Part shown: positions 45,440 through 58,170 of the stretch, piece by piece
Layout of the letters: each line of letters begins with the position of its first letter
How positions within the stretch are numbered: the stretch's first letter is position 1
Source of the DNA: Boswellia sacra
Lineage: Eukaryota > Streptophyta > Magnoliopsida > Sapindales > Burseraceae
Direction of reading: 5' to 3'
Assembly (NCBI GenBank): GCA_013180625.2
Contig: SNVD02015934.1
Location: 60,368-124,367 of the forward strand
Length of the DNA: 64,000 nt
Position numbers and translations under genes: made by a program
The notes under the pieces: generated by a model
Told to the model about the DNA's origin: nothing
Database searches by the model: none
What the model saw: only the letters and a program-made list of their open reading frames with translations

Positions 45440-46020
45440 GTTGTTGGTGAAAAACCAATTTCTCAAATTTGAACTCTGTCGCGTTTTCTATGATATTTCC
45501 TTGCTTAATGATGAACCTTTACTTGAACATGTTAATTTGATATTGAATGGATTCACATTGATGGTGTGAGGTTCATTTTTTTGGAAGATGGGTCGATTTA
45601 ATGTGTTGACTTGGAGTGGATAGACTCATAATGATGACGAGAAATCCAATTTTTGGGGTTTGCATTGTTTAATGAAGAGTTGGAGGCATAGTTTTGATGT
45701 ATTGAAGATGATTATGAGCATACTCACAATTGATGGTGAGGAACTCATTTGAGAACGCTTGATGTTTTTGTTGGTTATTTGGAGTTTTGATGTTAATTGG
45801 CCTCCCACCAATTATGAGAGACTCATTTTTGGAGTTTGAGAGGAATGTTAAGTTTTGAAAGTGTAGCATGTGGATAGACTCACAATTGATGTTAAGAATT
45901 CCACTTGGATGAATTGGAGGTTTGTTGGAAATGTGAAGTGGAGTTAGGATAAGGATAATTGATAAGGAATGACAAGTGACGATGGACTCATGATTGATAG
46001 TGAGGGATTGTCATTTGGAT
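45440..46020. repeat. Degenerate tandem repeats with a GACTCACAATTGATGGTGAG core
   Basis: Six loose copies about 75-110 bp apart (cores near 45548, 45625, 45722, 45805, 45880 and 45986). Each has a variant of GACTCACAATTGATGGTGAG followed by CTCATTTTTGG. A related core occurs at about 47567-47600 (GAGTCACATTAATGGTGAGG), which links this stretch to the Tat/Ogre-like LTR. Confidence 0.6.
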
Positions 46021-46757
46021 GAAATCCTAAGTCAAAGGACCAATTATAAGTGTTATTTTGTTGTTATTTTCATTATTGGACTTGATTTAATTTTATACTT
46101 TTATTTTTATGCATTATGAAGAGTGGTTGTATACAAGATCCCGGATAAGATTTTGACCTAATCAAGATTGTAGAAGCGACTTCAAGATTCAAATCTTGTA
46201 ACTACAGGCTTCAAAATTTTTATACAGCTTTTTTCCACGTGTTCCTAGGTATGTCTGCAAATTGTACGAATAAGACGAGTATGTAGACATTGGATTTTTG
46301 AGGCTCGATGATGAATTAAAGATGAATGTAGAGTAATCAAAATGACCAAAACGCCCTTGGGCGTAAAAGAAAGAAAGACGAGAAGAAATTGATTGAAAGC
46401 TTTGAGAATTGACACAACTTTGAAAAATCACAGAAATTAATCCAGCAGGAACCTAATGATGAATCATATACGATTGTGAAGCTACAGATGCCTAGTTTTC
46501 ACAAAATTTTATGGATCGCGAATTAGAGCTGAACTCAAAGAGTTACATGCGATCAAATGGTTGAAGGTCAAAAGGGACTACATTGAAAAAAATGCAAAAG
46601 CAAACGGTTTAGTGGGCCATAACCGGCCGGCGGTCCATCCACAGCCAGTTGGCGGTCCTCCCATGGCTACCTTGCATCCCCCCTTTAATTTTGATAATTT
46701 CCAATTAGAGCCTTCATTTTTTAGTTTTTTCTTCCATTTTCAACTCCTTACCCTCTC

Positions 46758-46767
46758 CTATATAAAC
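46758..46767 (+). promoter_or_regulatory. TATA box of the Tat/Ogre-like LTR
   Basis: CTATATAAAC in a pyrimidine-rich setting (CCCTCTCCTATATAAACATCC), a good plant TATA context. Transcription would start near 46795 and run toward the gag remnant. Confidence 0.6.
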
Positions 46768-48245
46768 ATCCCCTCTCCTCACTTTTTAACACACATTGAA
46801 ATCTTCTCTTCTCCCTCTTGAAGGCACACTTGATAATTCAAGTAGTCTTTTCTAGTTTAAAGTCTTTTAGTGTTCTATTGCTCGAAAACTGGAAAGGGTA
46901 TGTCTTGAGAACAGTTCTTTCTTCTTCCTCCTGTTTTCTTATTTATTTTTCTTACTTAGAATTAAGCATGCTTAGATTTTATTATACTTATAATGAGCAT
47001 GATTAGGATTTATTTTAATGCTTACTAGCATGTCTAGGGTTATTCTAAATTGTTTTAACCATCTTTTGTTTTACAAGGTGGGAATATGTGTCAAGGTAAG
47101 TCATCTTTCCTTCCTTTATTAGAAACATATTTAGGAGTTTATTTTCTTTGCGAATGCCTTTGAATCATTTTTAAGAGCTCATGATTAGAGTCATGCTAGG
47201 AAGACTTATGATTTTTGAAGCATGCTAGAAAATAGTATAGAATAGGAAAGAATTACCATGTTTACCTTGGAGTGCTTGAATTGGGCTAGAATAGCTATGA
47301 TTGATATTGATGGATTGAGTTAGGTTAGAATATGCCATGATTGCCATGATTACCATAGTTTAGGCTAGAAATGCCATGATTCACTATGATTACTATGAAT
47401 AGGCCATAATTGCCATGCTTAGGTAGAATTACTATGATAAGAAATATCAAATCTAGGTAGAAGTGCCATGATTCTAGATTACAGCATTGTATTGAATTGT
47501 AATTGATTGATTATTTTATAAATACCATGTTTAGCAATATGATTAAAATGATGCCATGAAGTGATGGTGGAGTCACATTAATGGTGAGGGACCATTACTT
47601 ATGAATATGCATGTAGAAGCTTGATAAACATTAAATAGACTCAAATATGATGGTGAGTAATTCTTTATTATCAAGTCTCGAATTGATTATTTATATTTCA
47701 TATTTGAATATATGATTTATATGAATGAATGAATGGATATTTGAACTGCTAGGAGTAGTTTATCCTTATTATTGAAGAACAATTGATGTAATCCTCCTTC
47801 TATTCTCACACATTTGAAAAGGAATGTAACTCTATTCTCTTCCTTCTTTCTTTTTATGAATATACAACTGCTTTCGTTGAATACACCTTACATGAATAAT
47901 AAAGATAAAATTAGAAAATGTGTATAAACGAACAATTTAGGCAGACTGAATAACAACTTAAGCTATTCCTATTTGGTATACCTTAGCGGAGGCTGGATTT
48001 AGATCTAATCAAGACGAATGGCTCATACCTAACTTCCTGAACCCATCTTTCAAGGGATGAGGGTAGTTTAGGTCCTGAAGCGAGAGATCAGATTACCCTC
48101 ATTTATTTCCAATTGAATAACTGGGTGGCGACTTCATGTTCTAGACGTTCCCATGGCTTGTTCGTGTTCCCTTAAGTCTCGAAAAAGGCTTTGATATAGT
48201 GTCGTGGCTGCAAACGCTCTAGCAGGATAAAAACCCCGTTTATAG

Positions 48246-48263
48246 TGGCGACTCCACTGGGGA
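48246..48263 (+). other. Primer-binding site, Tat/Ogre type
   Basis: TGGCGACTCCACTGGGGA. This matches the primer-binding site of Tat/Ogre Gypsy elements, thought to use tRNA-Arg. It marks the end of a 5' LTR just before it. Confidence 0.85.
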
Positions 48264-49200
48264 TATGAGAAGTTGATTCCGATTGGGATACCAAATTCTA
48301 ATAGTTGTTATATTGAGTTCTTGCATCACTACACTTTACAACGGTGTGGCCTTGGCATGAGAAGTCTTTGGCTTCATTCGACCCTTAGATGACTCATATT
48401 GGTGTCATCACCATTGAGCACGTATCATTGACTTGGCATAAAAAGAGGCTGACCTAGTGGGGCATCTTTTGCTCAAAGGAACCCATTGGACCCTTGAGAC
48501 TCAAGCCCATATAGAAGAATCTAGAAATTTTTAGTATGATGAATGTCCAAAACCTATGTTAAAATGCATGTTTATGGATGTAAATTCCACGTGATTAGAA
48601 TAATATTGACTCAAACCTTATGGAACCATGAACAAATGTCACATGTTGAATCACCCATAAGAACAAAATAAAGGCATGTGCCATGAGTTAAGTTATCATG
48701 ACATTTGAGAGCCATGTTATGACAATTATGAAGAATCCAACATCAATTTGAATGCTAGAAATTAGGAGAGTGAAACTCGTATTCCACATCCCACGATGAT
48801 AACTTGGGAATGAGACCAAAAGTCCTAGGAAAAGAAACTCGACCTCACATACGCGGGAGGAATAAGGTTGGAAGGCTAAAAGTCTATCTATGCCCTTGTA
48901 TGAGCATGCATCATATCATGCATGGCATTAACACCTTTGTTTTGCAACCATCATAACTTGGGTTAGACGAGGTGGTCGTTTAAAAAAACATGAGGAACCA
49001 GACGCTGAAATGGTTGCACCCAATAATAACAATCAAGAGATTGTTTCAACAAAAAATTGTCCAACTCATCGAAGCTCTATAAAATAGGCCTATTCGCATG
49101 AACAACTTTTGCCTAAAGGTAATGGTGGTGATAAGAGTGAGACTAGCCACGATAGAGATAAGGGGAAAGCCCAGCCAACCAAAATGAGCCTGAATCAATC
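48264..49200 (+). other. 5' untranslated region of the Tat/Ogre-like element
   Basis: A long leader between the primer-binding site and gag, as usual in this lineage. It includes the GCATGCATCATATCATGCATGG word near 48904-48925, which is frequent in Tat leaders. No intact reading frame. Confidence 0.5.
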
Positions 49201-49585
49201 AGATAGTTGGCCAAATACATGGAGAAAGTCTAATCACTCTTGAAGAAGAAGGGGTTGAAAGGGGTCAAAGACCTAAATGACATTTTGCTCATTGGGGACA
49301 ATGATTTGCCACCAAAGTTTCGCATGAAATATTTGCCTAAGTTCAATGAAGAGGGTAATGTGAAAACACATTTGAGACAATACGCTACTGTCATGGCCAC
49401 CACTCATTTTTCAAAGTAGTACATCTTAAAGTATTTCATGCTATCCTTAGAAGATGATGTGGTAGTATGGTATCATGATCTTTCTAAGAGAGTTTGAGAA
49501 GAGTAGGAGGTATTATCAGAGCAGTTCGTAAAACAATATCGCCACAATACCCAATTGAGAGTAACATTGAGGGATTTGAAGAAGA

Positions 49586-51259
49586 CGTTGACCCAGGTAT
49601 GGCAACCCAAGAGGGGCGGTGAATTGGGTTTTTATTTATCAAAACGGATTTGTAAAACTTTTCTTGAAAGATCAAAATTAGTTCACTCTTTCTTTGAGAA
49701 TAAAGGTGAAGAAGATGAAATTAGAAGTTATCAAAAATGTAATCAAGAGAATAACAATAATGAACAATCATAAGTGGAAGTAAATATAAAGAGTATAGGG
49801 ATAGAGAGAGTGCAAACTCAATTTACGTCGTTCGGCAAACCTTGCCTATGTCCACGGGCTCCTAGCTCCTCCATAAGCTAGGCTTTCCACTAAGTTGTAG
49901 AATTCTTTACAGCTTGCTTGATGAACAACCTCACCAAGACTTTTTCCTTCAACCCTTGATAACACCACACTAAGATTTCTTCTTGATGAACAACCTCATC
50001 AAGGCTTCTTTCTTCAACCCTTGATAACACCACACCAAGAGTTCTCTCAAGGATAACTATTATCCTTTACAAGAAAATCTCACTCTCACCACAATACAAG
50101 AACAAAGATAATTGTTTACAATAAAAGTACAACTCTCTTCAAAGAGTAGATAAATAATATAAAAGCTCTCTAAACTTGATATTTCTCTTACTTTGTTGCT
50201 TGATGGATTCTTGTTGAATACATGGGAGAAGGGATCCTTTTATAGGCAAATGAGATGAACTTAATCAAGTGAAGACACCAACTCCAAATTTTCTGCCCAC
50301 CATAAAAACTGTAATTTTGTTTGCCATTTTTGTCAATATTTCATTTCAAATTTGAAAATTTGCAAAACATAAAAGATCTGCATATTTGAATAAGCTTTCC
50401 AACTCATCAAGAATCAAGTCATTTGGATATTTTTATCTCAAGATATGGATAAAAGACCATTCGATGCTTATGTAAGGTTATTTTTCTTTCTTGTGTCAGT
50501 CCACCAACTTGCATCTTGATTATGTTGCCCTTCCATTTGAACTTTGAATTTCTTCACATGAAAGTTTTGGATATTTGAATAAGCTTTGCAAAACATAAAA
50601 AATCGAGTTATTTGGATATCTCGAGCTCAAGATATAGATAAAAGACCATTCGGTGCTCATGTCAGTTGATTTTTCTTCCTCGTGTCAGTCCACTGACTTG
50701 CATATCAATTATGTTGGCCTTCCATTTGAATTTGAATTTCTTCAAACAATATGAAATATACTTATACTTCATTAAATCATCTCTCCAATGCCATAAGAAT
50801 CAAGTCATTTGAATATCTCTAGCTTAAGATATGTCTAAAATAGTATTCGGTGCTCATGTCAGCTGCTTCTATTTGTCTTTTAACTTTCATGATGATTTGG
50901 ACAACCTTGCACTTGAAATTTGAATTTCTTTAAAACATATAAAATGTTATAAATTGAGCAAGCTTTCCAAAGGCTTAAGAATCATGTTATTTGAATATTT
51001 ATAGAGAAATATATGACCAATTGATTAAACATTGCTCATGTGTCACATTCCTTGAGTCAAACCTTGTTCTTAAACTTTGGTGCCTTTTTACATATAGTCT
51101 TCTCCTTAGTTTCAACACTTCATTTTAATAAGCCTCTTCTTGATTTCACAATTATTTCAATGATCTTATTCTTGCACATAAATAAACATATTAGTAATAC
51201 CTTAATGAATCAATGTGTATTGTTATTATCAAAATTATCATGTAGCCTTGGGGCTAACA
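49586..51259 (-). repeat. 3' LTR of the long-LTR Copia element
   Basis: A 1674-bp LTR. It contains a duplicated stretch with TTGATGAACAACCTCA...ACCCTTGATAACACCACAC near 49919 and 49982, and several diverged copies of an approximately 190-bp unit with TTGAATAAGCTTTCCAA and AAGATATGGATAAAAGACCATTCG-like words between 50380 and 50960. Confidence 0.92.
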
Positions 51260-51275
51260 ATCTCCCCCTTTTTGA
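51260..51275 (-). other. Polypurine tract of the long-LTR Copia element
   Basis: The minus strand reads TCAAAAAGGGGGAGAT directly before the TGTTAGCC of the 3' LTR. Confidence 0.85.
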
Positions 51276-51606
51276 TGATGATAAACCATTGATTGCTTTA
51301 AAATAATATCTAAAATCAAGAATGAAAATAAAATCAAGAATAAGCAAAAACATGACACTTGTTATGAATATAAGCAATCCAACCATTTCTCCCCCTTTTG
51401 TTATCATAAAAAAGATGTAATCAAATTAATTATTCCCCCTAAATATATTCTCCTTTTTAACATATGATACCATTCAAAGATTATCATATAAAAGAAAAAT
51501 TAAGACATATCTAACATGCCTAATTCTCTTCTAATAGTGCAAAATCTATCTTGACTAAGGGGTTTAGTAAAAATATCGGCTAATTGTTTATCGGTAGGAA
51601 TAAATT

Positions 51607-54540
51607 CTAAAGAAATATTACCTGTTGCACATGATCTCTAATAAAATGATGTCTAATCTCTATATGCTTAGTCCTAGAGTGTTGTATGGGATTTTTTGAA
51701 TTGTTGATGGCACTAGTATTGTCATATTTGATGGGAATATGATCAAATACCACACCATAATCTTTTAAAATTTGTTTCATCCAAAGAGCTTGTGCACAAC
51801 AACTTTCTACTACAATATACTCGGCTTCCGCGGTTGATAAGGCAATAGAATTTTGTTTCCTACTAAACCATGAGACTAATGCATGTCCTAGAAAATGGCA
51901 AGAGCCACTAGTGCTCTTTCTATCAAGAAGACTTCCCGCAAAGTTCGCATCAGAATAACTAATTAGATCAAAGTTATCACACTTAGGATACCAAAGACCC
52001 AAATTTATGATTCCAAGAAGATATCTAAATATCCTCTTGACAACCTTAAGGTGAGATTCCTTTGGACAAGATTGAAATCTAGCACACATACACACACTAA
52101 ACATAATATCGAGTCTACTAGTAGTTAAATACAATAGAGAGCCAATCATACCTCGATATTTTGTTACCTCAATATCTTTTCCTTTCTCATCTTTGTCAAG
52201 CTTGCTTAATGTACCCATAGGTGTGTTATATGTCCTTGAATTATCCATACCAAACTTCTTGAGAAGATCTCTTGTGTATTTAGCTTGATTTGTGAAAATC
52301 CCATCTATTGATTGCTTGATTTGAAGTCCAAGGAAGAAATTTAATTCTCCCATTAAGCTCATTTCAAATTCTTGTTGCATGCATTTGAAAAATTCCTCAC
52401 ACATAGAAACATTAGTAGCACCGAATATAATATCATCAACATAGATTTGAACAATTAATAAATTATCATTTTTTGTTTTTACAAAAAGAGTAGTATCAAC
52501 TTTTTTCATTTCAAAACCATTATCAATGAGAAATTTGCTCAATCTATCATACCATGCTCTTGGTGCTTGTTTCAAGCCATAAAGTGCCTTTTTGAGTTTG
52601 AAAACATGGTTTGGAAAATCATGATTTTGAAAACCAAGAGTTGCTCGACATATACTTCCTCCATAATGTAACCATTTAAAAATGCACTTTTGACATCCAT
52701 TTGATATAATGTAAAATTTTTATGACATGCAAATGCACACAACATTCTAATGGATTCTAATCTAGCAACGTGCAAAGGTTTCCTCATAATCAATACCTTC
52801 TTCTTGATTGTATCCTTGAGCAACAAGTCTAGCTTTGTTTCTAATAATGGTGCCATTTTCATCTATTTTATTTCTAAAAATCCATTTTGTGCCTATAATA
52901 GAATGATTTTTGGGTCTAGGGACTAATTCCCAAACTTTATTTCTCTCAAATTGCTTCAATTCTTCTTGCATAGCCAAAATCCAACTTTCGTCATTTTCGG
53001 CTTTTTTAAAAGATTTTGGTTCAAATTGAGAGACAAAATCAAAATGATTACAAAAGTTCTTAAAAGAAGATCTAGTTTTCATACCTTGTGATGGTTCACT
53101 AATAATAAGATCTTTAGGGTGAGCTTTTGCGTACCTCTATTCTTTTGGTAATTCTTGGGAAGAATCATTTACTTCCTCAAGCTTTTCTTGTTGAAGTTGT
53201 AATTCATCTTGGCTCTTTTCATAAAGCGTTGATTCCTTTAGTTGCCTTTCTATCTCAACAATATCATCATCTAAATTCTTTGAAGAAATCACATTAGTTT
53301 CATCAAATTCAACATGCATAGATTCTTCAATAGCAAGAGTCTTTTTGTTAAAAACTCTATATGCTTTACTATAATTGGAGTAGCCAACAAAAATTCTAAC
53401 ATCGGCTTTTACATCAAATTTCCCAAGGTTATACTTGGTGTTTAAAATAAAACATTTACATCCAAAAACTTTAAGAAATCCAATGTTGGGTTTTCTCCTT
53501 TTCCAAAGTTCATAAGGAGTTTTCCTTATTAAGGCTCTAATATGGGCTCCATTGATTATAAAGCATGTAGTATTGACGGCTTAGGCACAAAAATATTTTG
53601 GCAAATTATTTTCAAGTAACGTGGTCCTAGCCATTTCTTGGATAGTCCTATTTTTCCTCTCAACAACACCATTTTGTTGTGGAGCTCTAGATGCGAAAAA
53701 ATTATTTTCAAAACCATTTTCATCACAAAGATTTTCAAATGCAACATTGTCTACTTCACCACCATGATCACTCCTAATGGACACAATAGAATACCCTTTT
53801 TTATTTTGGACTCTTTTTGCAAATTTTGAAAAAGCTTGTGTGACCTCATTTTTAGTTTTCAAGAATGACACCCAAGTAAATCTTGAATAATCATCCACAA
53901 TAACAAAAACATAATACTTTCCACCAAGGCTTTGAGTTCTTGATGGTCCAAATAAATCCAAATGAAGTAATTGTAGAGGTTTATTTGTTGAAATAAATTT
54001 CTTTTGTTTAAAAGAAGTTCTCACTTGTTTTCCAAATTGACAAGCATCACAAATCTTATCCTTTTTAAATTTTATTTTTTGAAGACCATCAACTAAATCA
54101 TTTTTATAAATTGTTGAAATTGTGTCCATGCTAGCATGGCCTAATCTTCTATGCCATAACCAAGCATCATGATTAATAATGAAACACTTTTCTACATGAT
54201 CATTAACATCAATATCGATTATATAAATATTACCACATCTATTACCAATAAATAATGTCTTATTGTTACTAATATCCTTAATCACACATCTATTAGGCTC
54301 AAAAACAACAAAATATCCCTTATCACATAATAGACTAATGCTAATCAAATCATGTTTCAAACCATTAACAAGCAAAACATCTTCAATAATAGGTGAAGAA
54401 AGGTTACCAATATCACCATGTTTGATTACCCTTCCTTTGGCATTATCACCGAACGTCACATATCCTTCTTTCTTCATGATTAATCTTCAGAACTTGGAGG
54501 CATCTCCGGTCATATGCCTTGAGCATCCATTATCTAAGTA
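51607..54540 (-). pseudogene. Copia pol: protease, integrase, RT, RNase H, broken
   Basis: On the minus strand: protease with WYLDNGCSRHMTG (catalytic Asp present, the usual Ser or Thr replaced by Asn), immediately followed by a stop; integrase (54477-53581) with HRRLGHASM and CDACQFGK zinc-finger parts, DLFGP, SDHGGE and QQNGVVERKN for the DDE core; a stop after PKYFCA near 53578-53580, where Glu is usual; a linker; RT from 53082 with KARLVAQGYNQEEGIDYEETF, MDVKSAFLNG, the YVDD box and TKYRGMIGSLLYLT; RNase H with DRKSTSGSC and STAEAEYI; end at 51607. A frameshift joins 52762-53082 and 52572-52862, with another at the gag-protease junction. The RT-RNase H part from 52575 is intact. Confidence 0.92.
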
Positions 54541-56119
54541 CCACTTGTGTTTGCCACTCCTTTATTTCTACAATCAACATTCAAAGAGTAACTTTTTGGT
54601 ACCCAAATGTTCTTAGGTCCTTGGGGGTTAGTTATAGTACTTTTTGGAATCCATATTTGTTTCAAATTAGGATTTCTCTTAATATAGCAAGAATGCACTT
54701 TGTGTCCTTTTCTTCCACAATAAGTACATGAATGATTAGGATTATTCTTAGAAAATGCATGAAAAAAATAGTTTTTAAAATACTTTTGATTTTTATGAGT
54801 TTTATATCCTAACCCTGTTTTATAAAAAACACACCTTTGGTTTTGTAACATAGAATTCAAATTTTTTGTGCTTTTTGTAAAACTATCAACAATATTTCTT
54901 AAATCATTATTTTCCTTTTTTAAAACAACATTTTCTTTCTGCAATTTATCAAAATCCTTTTGTTTTAAAATGTCATTTTCAGTTTTTAATAAATGTATTT
55001 GACTTTCCAAACTTTTAAAATCTTTTTGCTTTAAAATTTCATTTTCATTTTCTAAAGCTTCATTTGTTTCCACCAACTCTTCTAATTGAGATGACATGAT
55101 TTTTGACTTCTTTTCGAAAGCATTGATTTTTGAATTTTGTTTATCAACTTGCACATGTAAATTTTGGAATGCTTTAAGTAATTCATCATATGAAAGCTTA
55201 GGATCATAGTTTAGAGTACTTACCTCATATTCTCTTAAAGCCATGAAGCACATTTTTGCCACTTCGCAATCTTCTTCTTCAGTGGAGCTAGACTCACTAT
55301 CATCCCAATTTGTGGCTTTCATTGCTTTGGATTTCTTGTCTTGACTCTTGAAGTAAGGACAATCCATTTTTACATGTCCTGGTTTTTTGCACTCATTGCA
55401 AATGATTCGATCATTTTTCTTATCTTGCTTTGAGGTTTGCCCTTTGTACTCCCTTCTAGAATTCTTTTTAAATCCTTGATTTCTTCTAATCATCCTTTTT
55501 AGCTTTCTTGTGATGAATGCAAGATCTTCATCATCTTCTTCGTCATCGGAGTCATCTTATTCTTTTGTTAAAGATTTGAAAGCTATATTTTTCTTTTTCT
55601 TGAACTCTTCTTCAAGGTGATTTCATGAGTCATGAGAGAACTCATAAGTTCTTCTAATGGTCGTTTGGTGAGGTCCTTTACTTCTTAAATTGTCGTCACC
55701 TTTGGCTCCTAAGATTTTGGTAGACACCTAAGAATCTTTCTCACCATTTCAACTTTAGAATAATATTTACCAAGAGATTTCAAACCATTGACAATATCCG
55801 TAAATCTAGTAAACATTTCAGAAATTGATTCATCCGGTTTCATCTTAAAAAGCTCATAACTATGAATTAGCATAGTAATTTTAGATTCTTTAACTTGACT
55901 AGTTCCTTCATGAGTTACTTCAAGTGTATGACATATTTCTTGTACCGTAGAACAAGTAGATATTCTATTAAACTCATTTCTATCTAGAGCACAATATAAC
56001 ACATTCATAGCTTTAGCATTCAAACTCAATTTCTTTTTATCATCTTCACTAAACTCTTTAGCTTCTTTAAGCATGCTTTCTCCATTTTCAATTTTGGTAG
56101 GAACAAAAGGTCCTTCCAA
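54534..56119 (-). pseudogene. Copia gag, broken
   Basis: The first part (56119 to 55709) has the UBN2-type capsid with VTHEGTSQVKESKI, YELFKMKPDESISEMFTRF and VEMVRKILRCLPKS, ended by a TAG where relatives have Trp. Related coding continues, with further breaks, to the second part (55493 to 54534). That has a basic start, a zinc knuckle CNECKKPGHVKMDC (CX2CX4HX4C), a D/E-rich segment, a long coiled coil (repeats ILKQKDF, LENENEILKQ), and a second CTYCGRKGHKVHSC knuckle. It loses frame just before protease. Gag would package element RNA; this copy cannot. Confidence 0.88.
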
Positions 56120-56296
56120 AACAATAGACTATAAATCATAATAAAAAGATTGCAAGAAAATACTCATTCTAGTTTTCCAATAAGAGTAATCACTTCCATT
56201 AAAAATAGAGGTCTAGAGATAGTCAACAGAAGAAGTTGGATTAAAAGTTGCCATAGCTCAAAATCGGTTAAGATTTTAAAAAAAATGAGCAACCTT

Positions 56297-56308
56297 GCTC
56301 TGATACCA
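56297..56308 (-). other. Primer-binding site of the long-LTR Copia element
   Basis: The minus strand reads TGGTATCAGAGC, two bases inside the 5' LTR. It is complementary to initiator tRNA-Met. Confidence 0.92.
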
Positions 56309-56310
56309 CT

Positions 56311-57976
56311 TGTTGACCCAGGTATGGCAACCCAAGAGGGGGGTGAATTGGGTTTTTATTTATCAAAACGGATTTGTATAACTTTTCTTGAAAGATCAAA
56401 ATTAGTTTACTCTTTCTTTGAGAATGAAGGTGAAGAAGATGAAATTAGAAGTTATCAAAGATGCAATCAAGAGAATAACAATAATGAACAATCACAAGTG
56501 CAAGTAAATATAAAGAGTATAGGGATAGAGAGAGTGCAAACTCAATTTATGTGGTTTGACAAGCCTTGCCTACGTCCACGGGCTCCTAGCTCCTCCACAA
56601 GCTAGACTTTCCACTAAGTTGTAGAATTTTTTACAACTTGCTTGATGAACAACCTCACCAAGACTTTTTCCTTCAGCCCTTGATAACACAACACCAAGAG
56701 TTCTTCTTAATGAACAACCTCATCAAGGCTTCTTCCTTCAACCCTTGATAACACCATACCAAGAGTTCTCTCAAGGATAACTATTATCCTCTACAAGAAG
56801 ATCTCACTCTCACCACAATACAAGAACAAAGATAATTGTTTACAATAAAAGTACAACTTTCTTCAAAGAGTAGATAAAGAATATAAAAGCTCTCTAAACT
56901 TCATATTTCTCTTACTTTACTGCTTGATGGATTCTTGTTGAATGCATGGGAGAAGGGCTCCTTTTATAGGCAAATGAGATGAACTTAATCAAGTGAAGAC
57001 ACCAACTCCAAATTTTCTACCCACCATTAAAATTGTAATTTTGTTTGCCATTTTTGTCAATGTTTCATTTCAAATTTGAAAATCTAAAAAACATAAAAGA
57101 TCTGTATATTTGAATAAGCTTTCCAACGCATCAAGAATCAAGTTATTTTAATATTTCTATCTCAAGATATGGATAAAAGACCATTTGATGCTTATGTGAG
57201 TTGATTTTTCTTCCTTGTGTCAGTCCACCGACTTGCATGTTGATTATGTCGGCCTTCCATTTGAAATTTGAATTTCTTCTCATGAAAGATTTTGATATTT
57301 GAATAAGCTTTCCAAAACACCAAAAATCAAGTTATTTGGATATGTCTAGCTCAAGATATAGACAAAAGACCATTCTGTGCTCATGTGAGTTGATTTTTCT
57401 TCCTTGTATCAGTCCACCAATTTGCATGTCAATTATGTCGGCCTTCTATTTGAAATTTGAAATTCTTTAAAAAATATGAAATGTGCTTCATTAAATCATC
57501 TTTCCAATTCCATAAGAATCAATTCATTTTAATATCTCTAGCTCAAGATATGTCCAAACTAGTATTCGGTGCTCTGTCAGCTGCTTCTATTTGGCTTTTA
57601 ACTTGCATGATGATTTGGACAACCTTGCACTTAAAATTTGAATTTCTTTAAAACATATAGAATGTTATAACTTGAGCAAGCTTTCAAATGGGTTAAGAAT
57701 CATGTCATTTGGACATTTACAGAGAAATATATGACCAATTGATTAAACATTGCTCATGTGTCACATTCCTTGAGTCTAACCTTAATCCTAAACTTTGGTG
57801 CCTTTAACATGTAGCCTTCTCCTTAGCTTTAACACTTCATTTTAATAAGCCTCTTCTTGATTTTACAATTATTTCAATGATCTTATTCTTACACATAAAT
57901 AAACATATTCGTAATACCTCAATGAATCAATGTGTATTGTTATCATCAAAATTATCATGTAGCCTTAGGGCTAACA
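56311..57976 (-). repeat. 5' LTR of the long-LTR Copia element
   Basis: A 1666-bp LTR. It ends with GGGTCAACA on the minus strand, next to the primer-binding site, and aligns along its length with 49586-51259. Confidence 0.93.
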
Positions 57977-58170
57977 GAAGACTCGCCAAAAGTTGAATGA
58001 GACTTTTTTGGAGTACTTAGTCTGTTAAGGGCCAAAGCAACCAAGATGACCACAAGGCCTACGAATAGGTCTGTATGGTGATTAATAGGGCCCATGCCTT
58101 TATTATTGATAGACTTATGGACTTTTCTATCAAAGCAATTGAAGATTTGTATGATTTGAGCATCCAAATA

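Larger units (their letters stand above)
44200..48245 (+). mobile_element. Tat/Ogre-like Gypsy 5' LTR region (boundaries unsure)
   Basis: Identified from the Tat/Ogre-type primer-binding site at its right end and the gag remnant that follows. At least the part from about 46130 belongs to the LTR: it has a GC-containing U3-like block (GGGCCATAACCGGCCGGCGG, 46613-46632), a TATA box and then a long AT-rich R/U5-like part with loose GCCATGATTACCAT repeats (47330-47480). The part from 44200 has a second TATA-like CTATAGAC / TGTATAAAAATCC context near 44523. It could be more of the same very long LTR or a separate older LTR. The other LTR is not in the window. Confidence 0.45.
49586..57976 (-). mobile_element. 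Copia retrotransposon with 1.67-kb LTRs, inserted in Tat/Ogre-like gag
   Basis: An 8391-bp element on the minus strand. LTRs lie at 49586-51259 and 56311-57976, starting TGTTAGCCC on the minus strand, with about 4-5% difference in the first 260 bases compared. The first base at 49586 is C instead of T. The target duplication GAAGA is perfect (49581-49585 and 57977-57981). The initiator Met primer-binding site and polypurine tract are in place. Gag and pol show the order gag, protease, integrase, RT, RNase H. Long LTRs and the sequence YVDDIIFGATN...LGLQIKQ suggest the SIRE/Tork side of Copia, lineage unsure. At least three stops and two frameshifts make it non-autonomous. Confidence 0.95.
49200..58170 (+). 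pseudogene. Tat/Ogre-like gag remnant, split by a Copia insertion
   Basis: The left half (about 49210-49585) encodes, between several stops, PPKFRMKYLPKFNEEGNVKT, HLRQYATVMATT, FMLSLEDDVVVWYHDL and FVKQYRHNTQLRVTLRDLKK. This is the capsid core of Tat/Ogre gag. The right half (57982 to about 58170) continues with QKLNETFLEYL and the Arg/Lys-rich MTTRP-type segment, though with stops and frame changes. The target duplication GAAGA lies exactly at the break. At least two of the stops sit where relatives have Trp. Further DNA to 59115 is probably the gag-pol linker but too decayed to align by eye. Confidence 0.75.

Noticed and set aside
43178..46020. Search for the missing right terminus of the second CACTA element
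   Set aside because: No CACTA-like end or ACGGCGGGC array was found, so the element boundary was left open rather than guessed.
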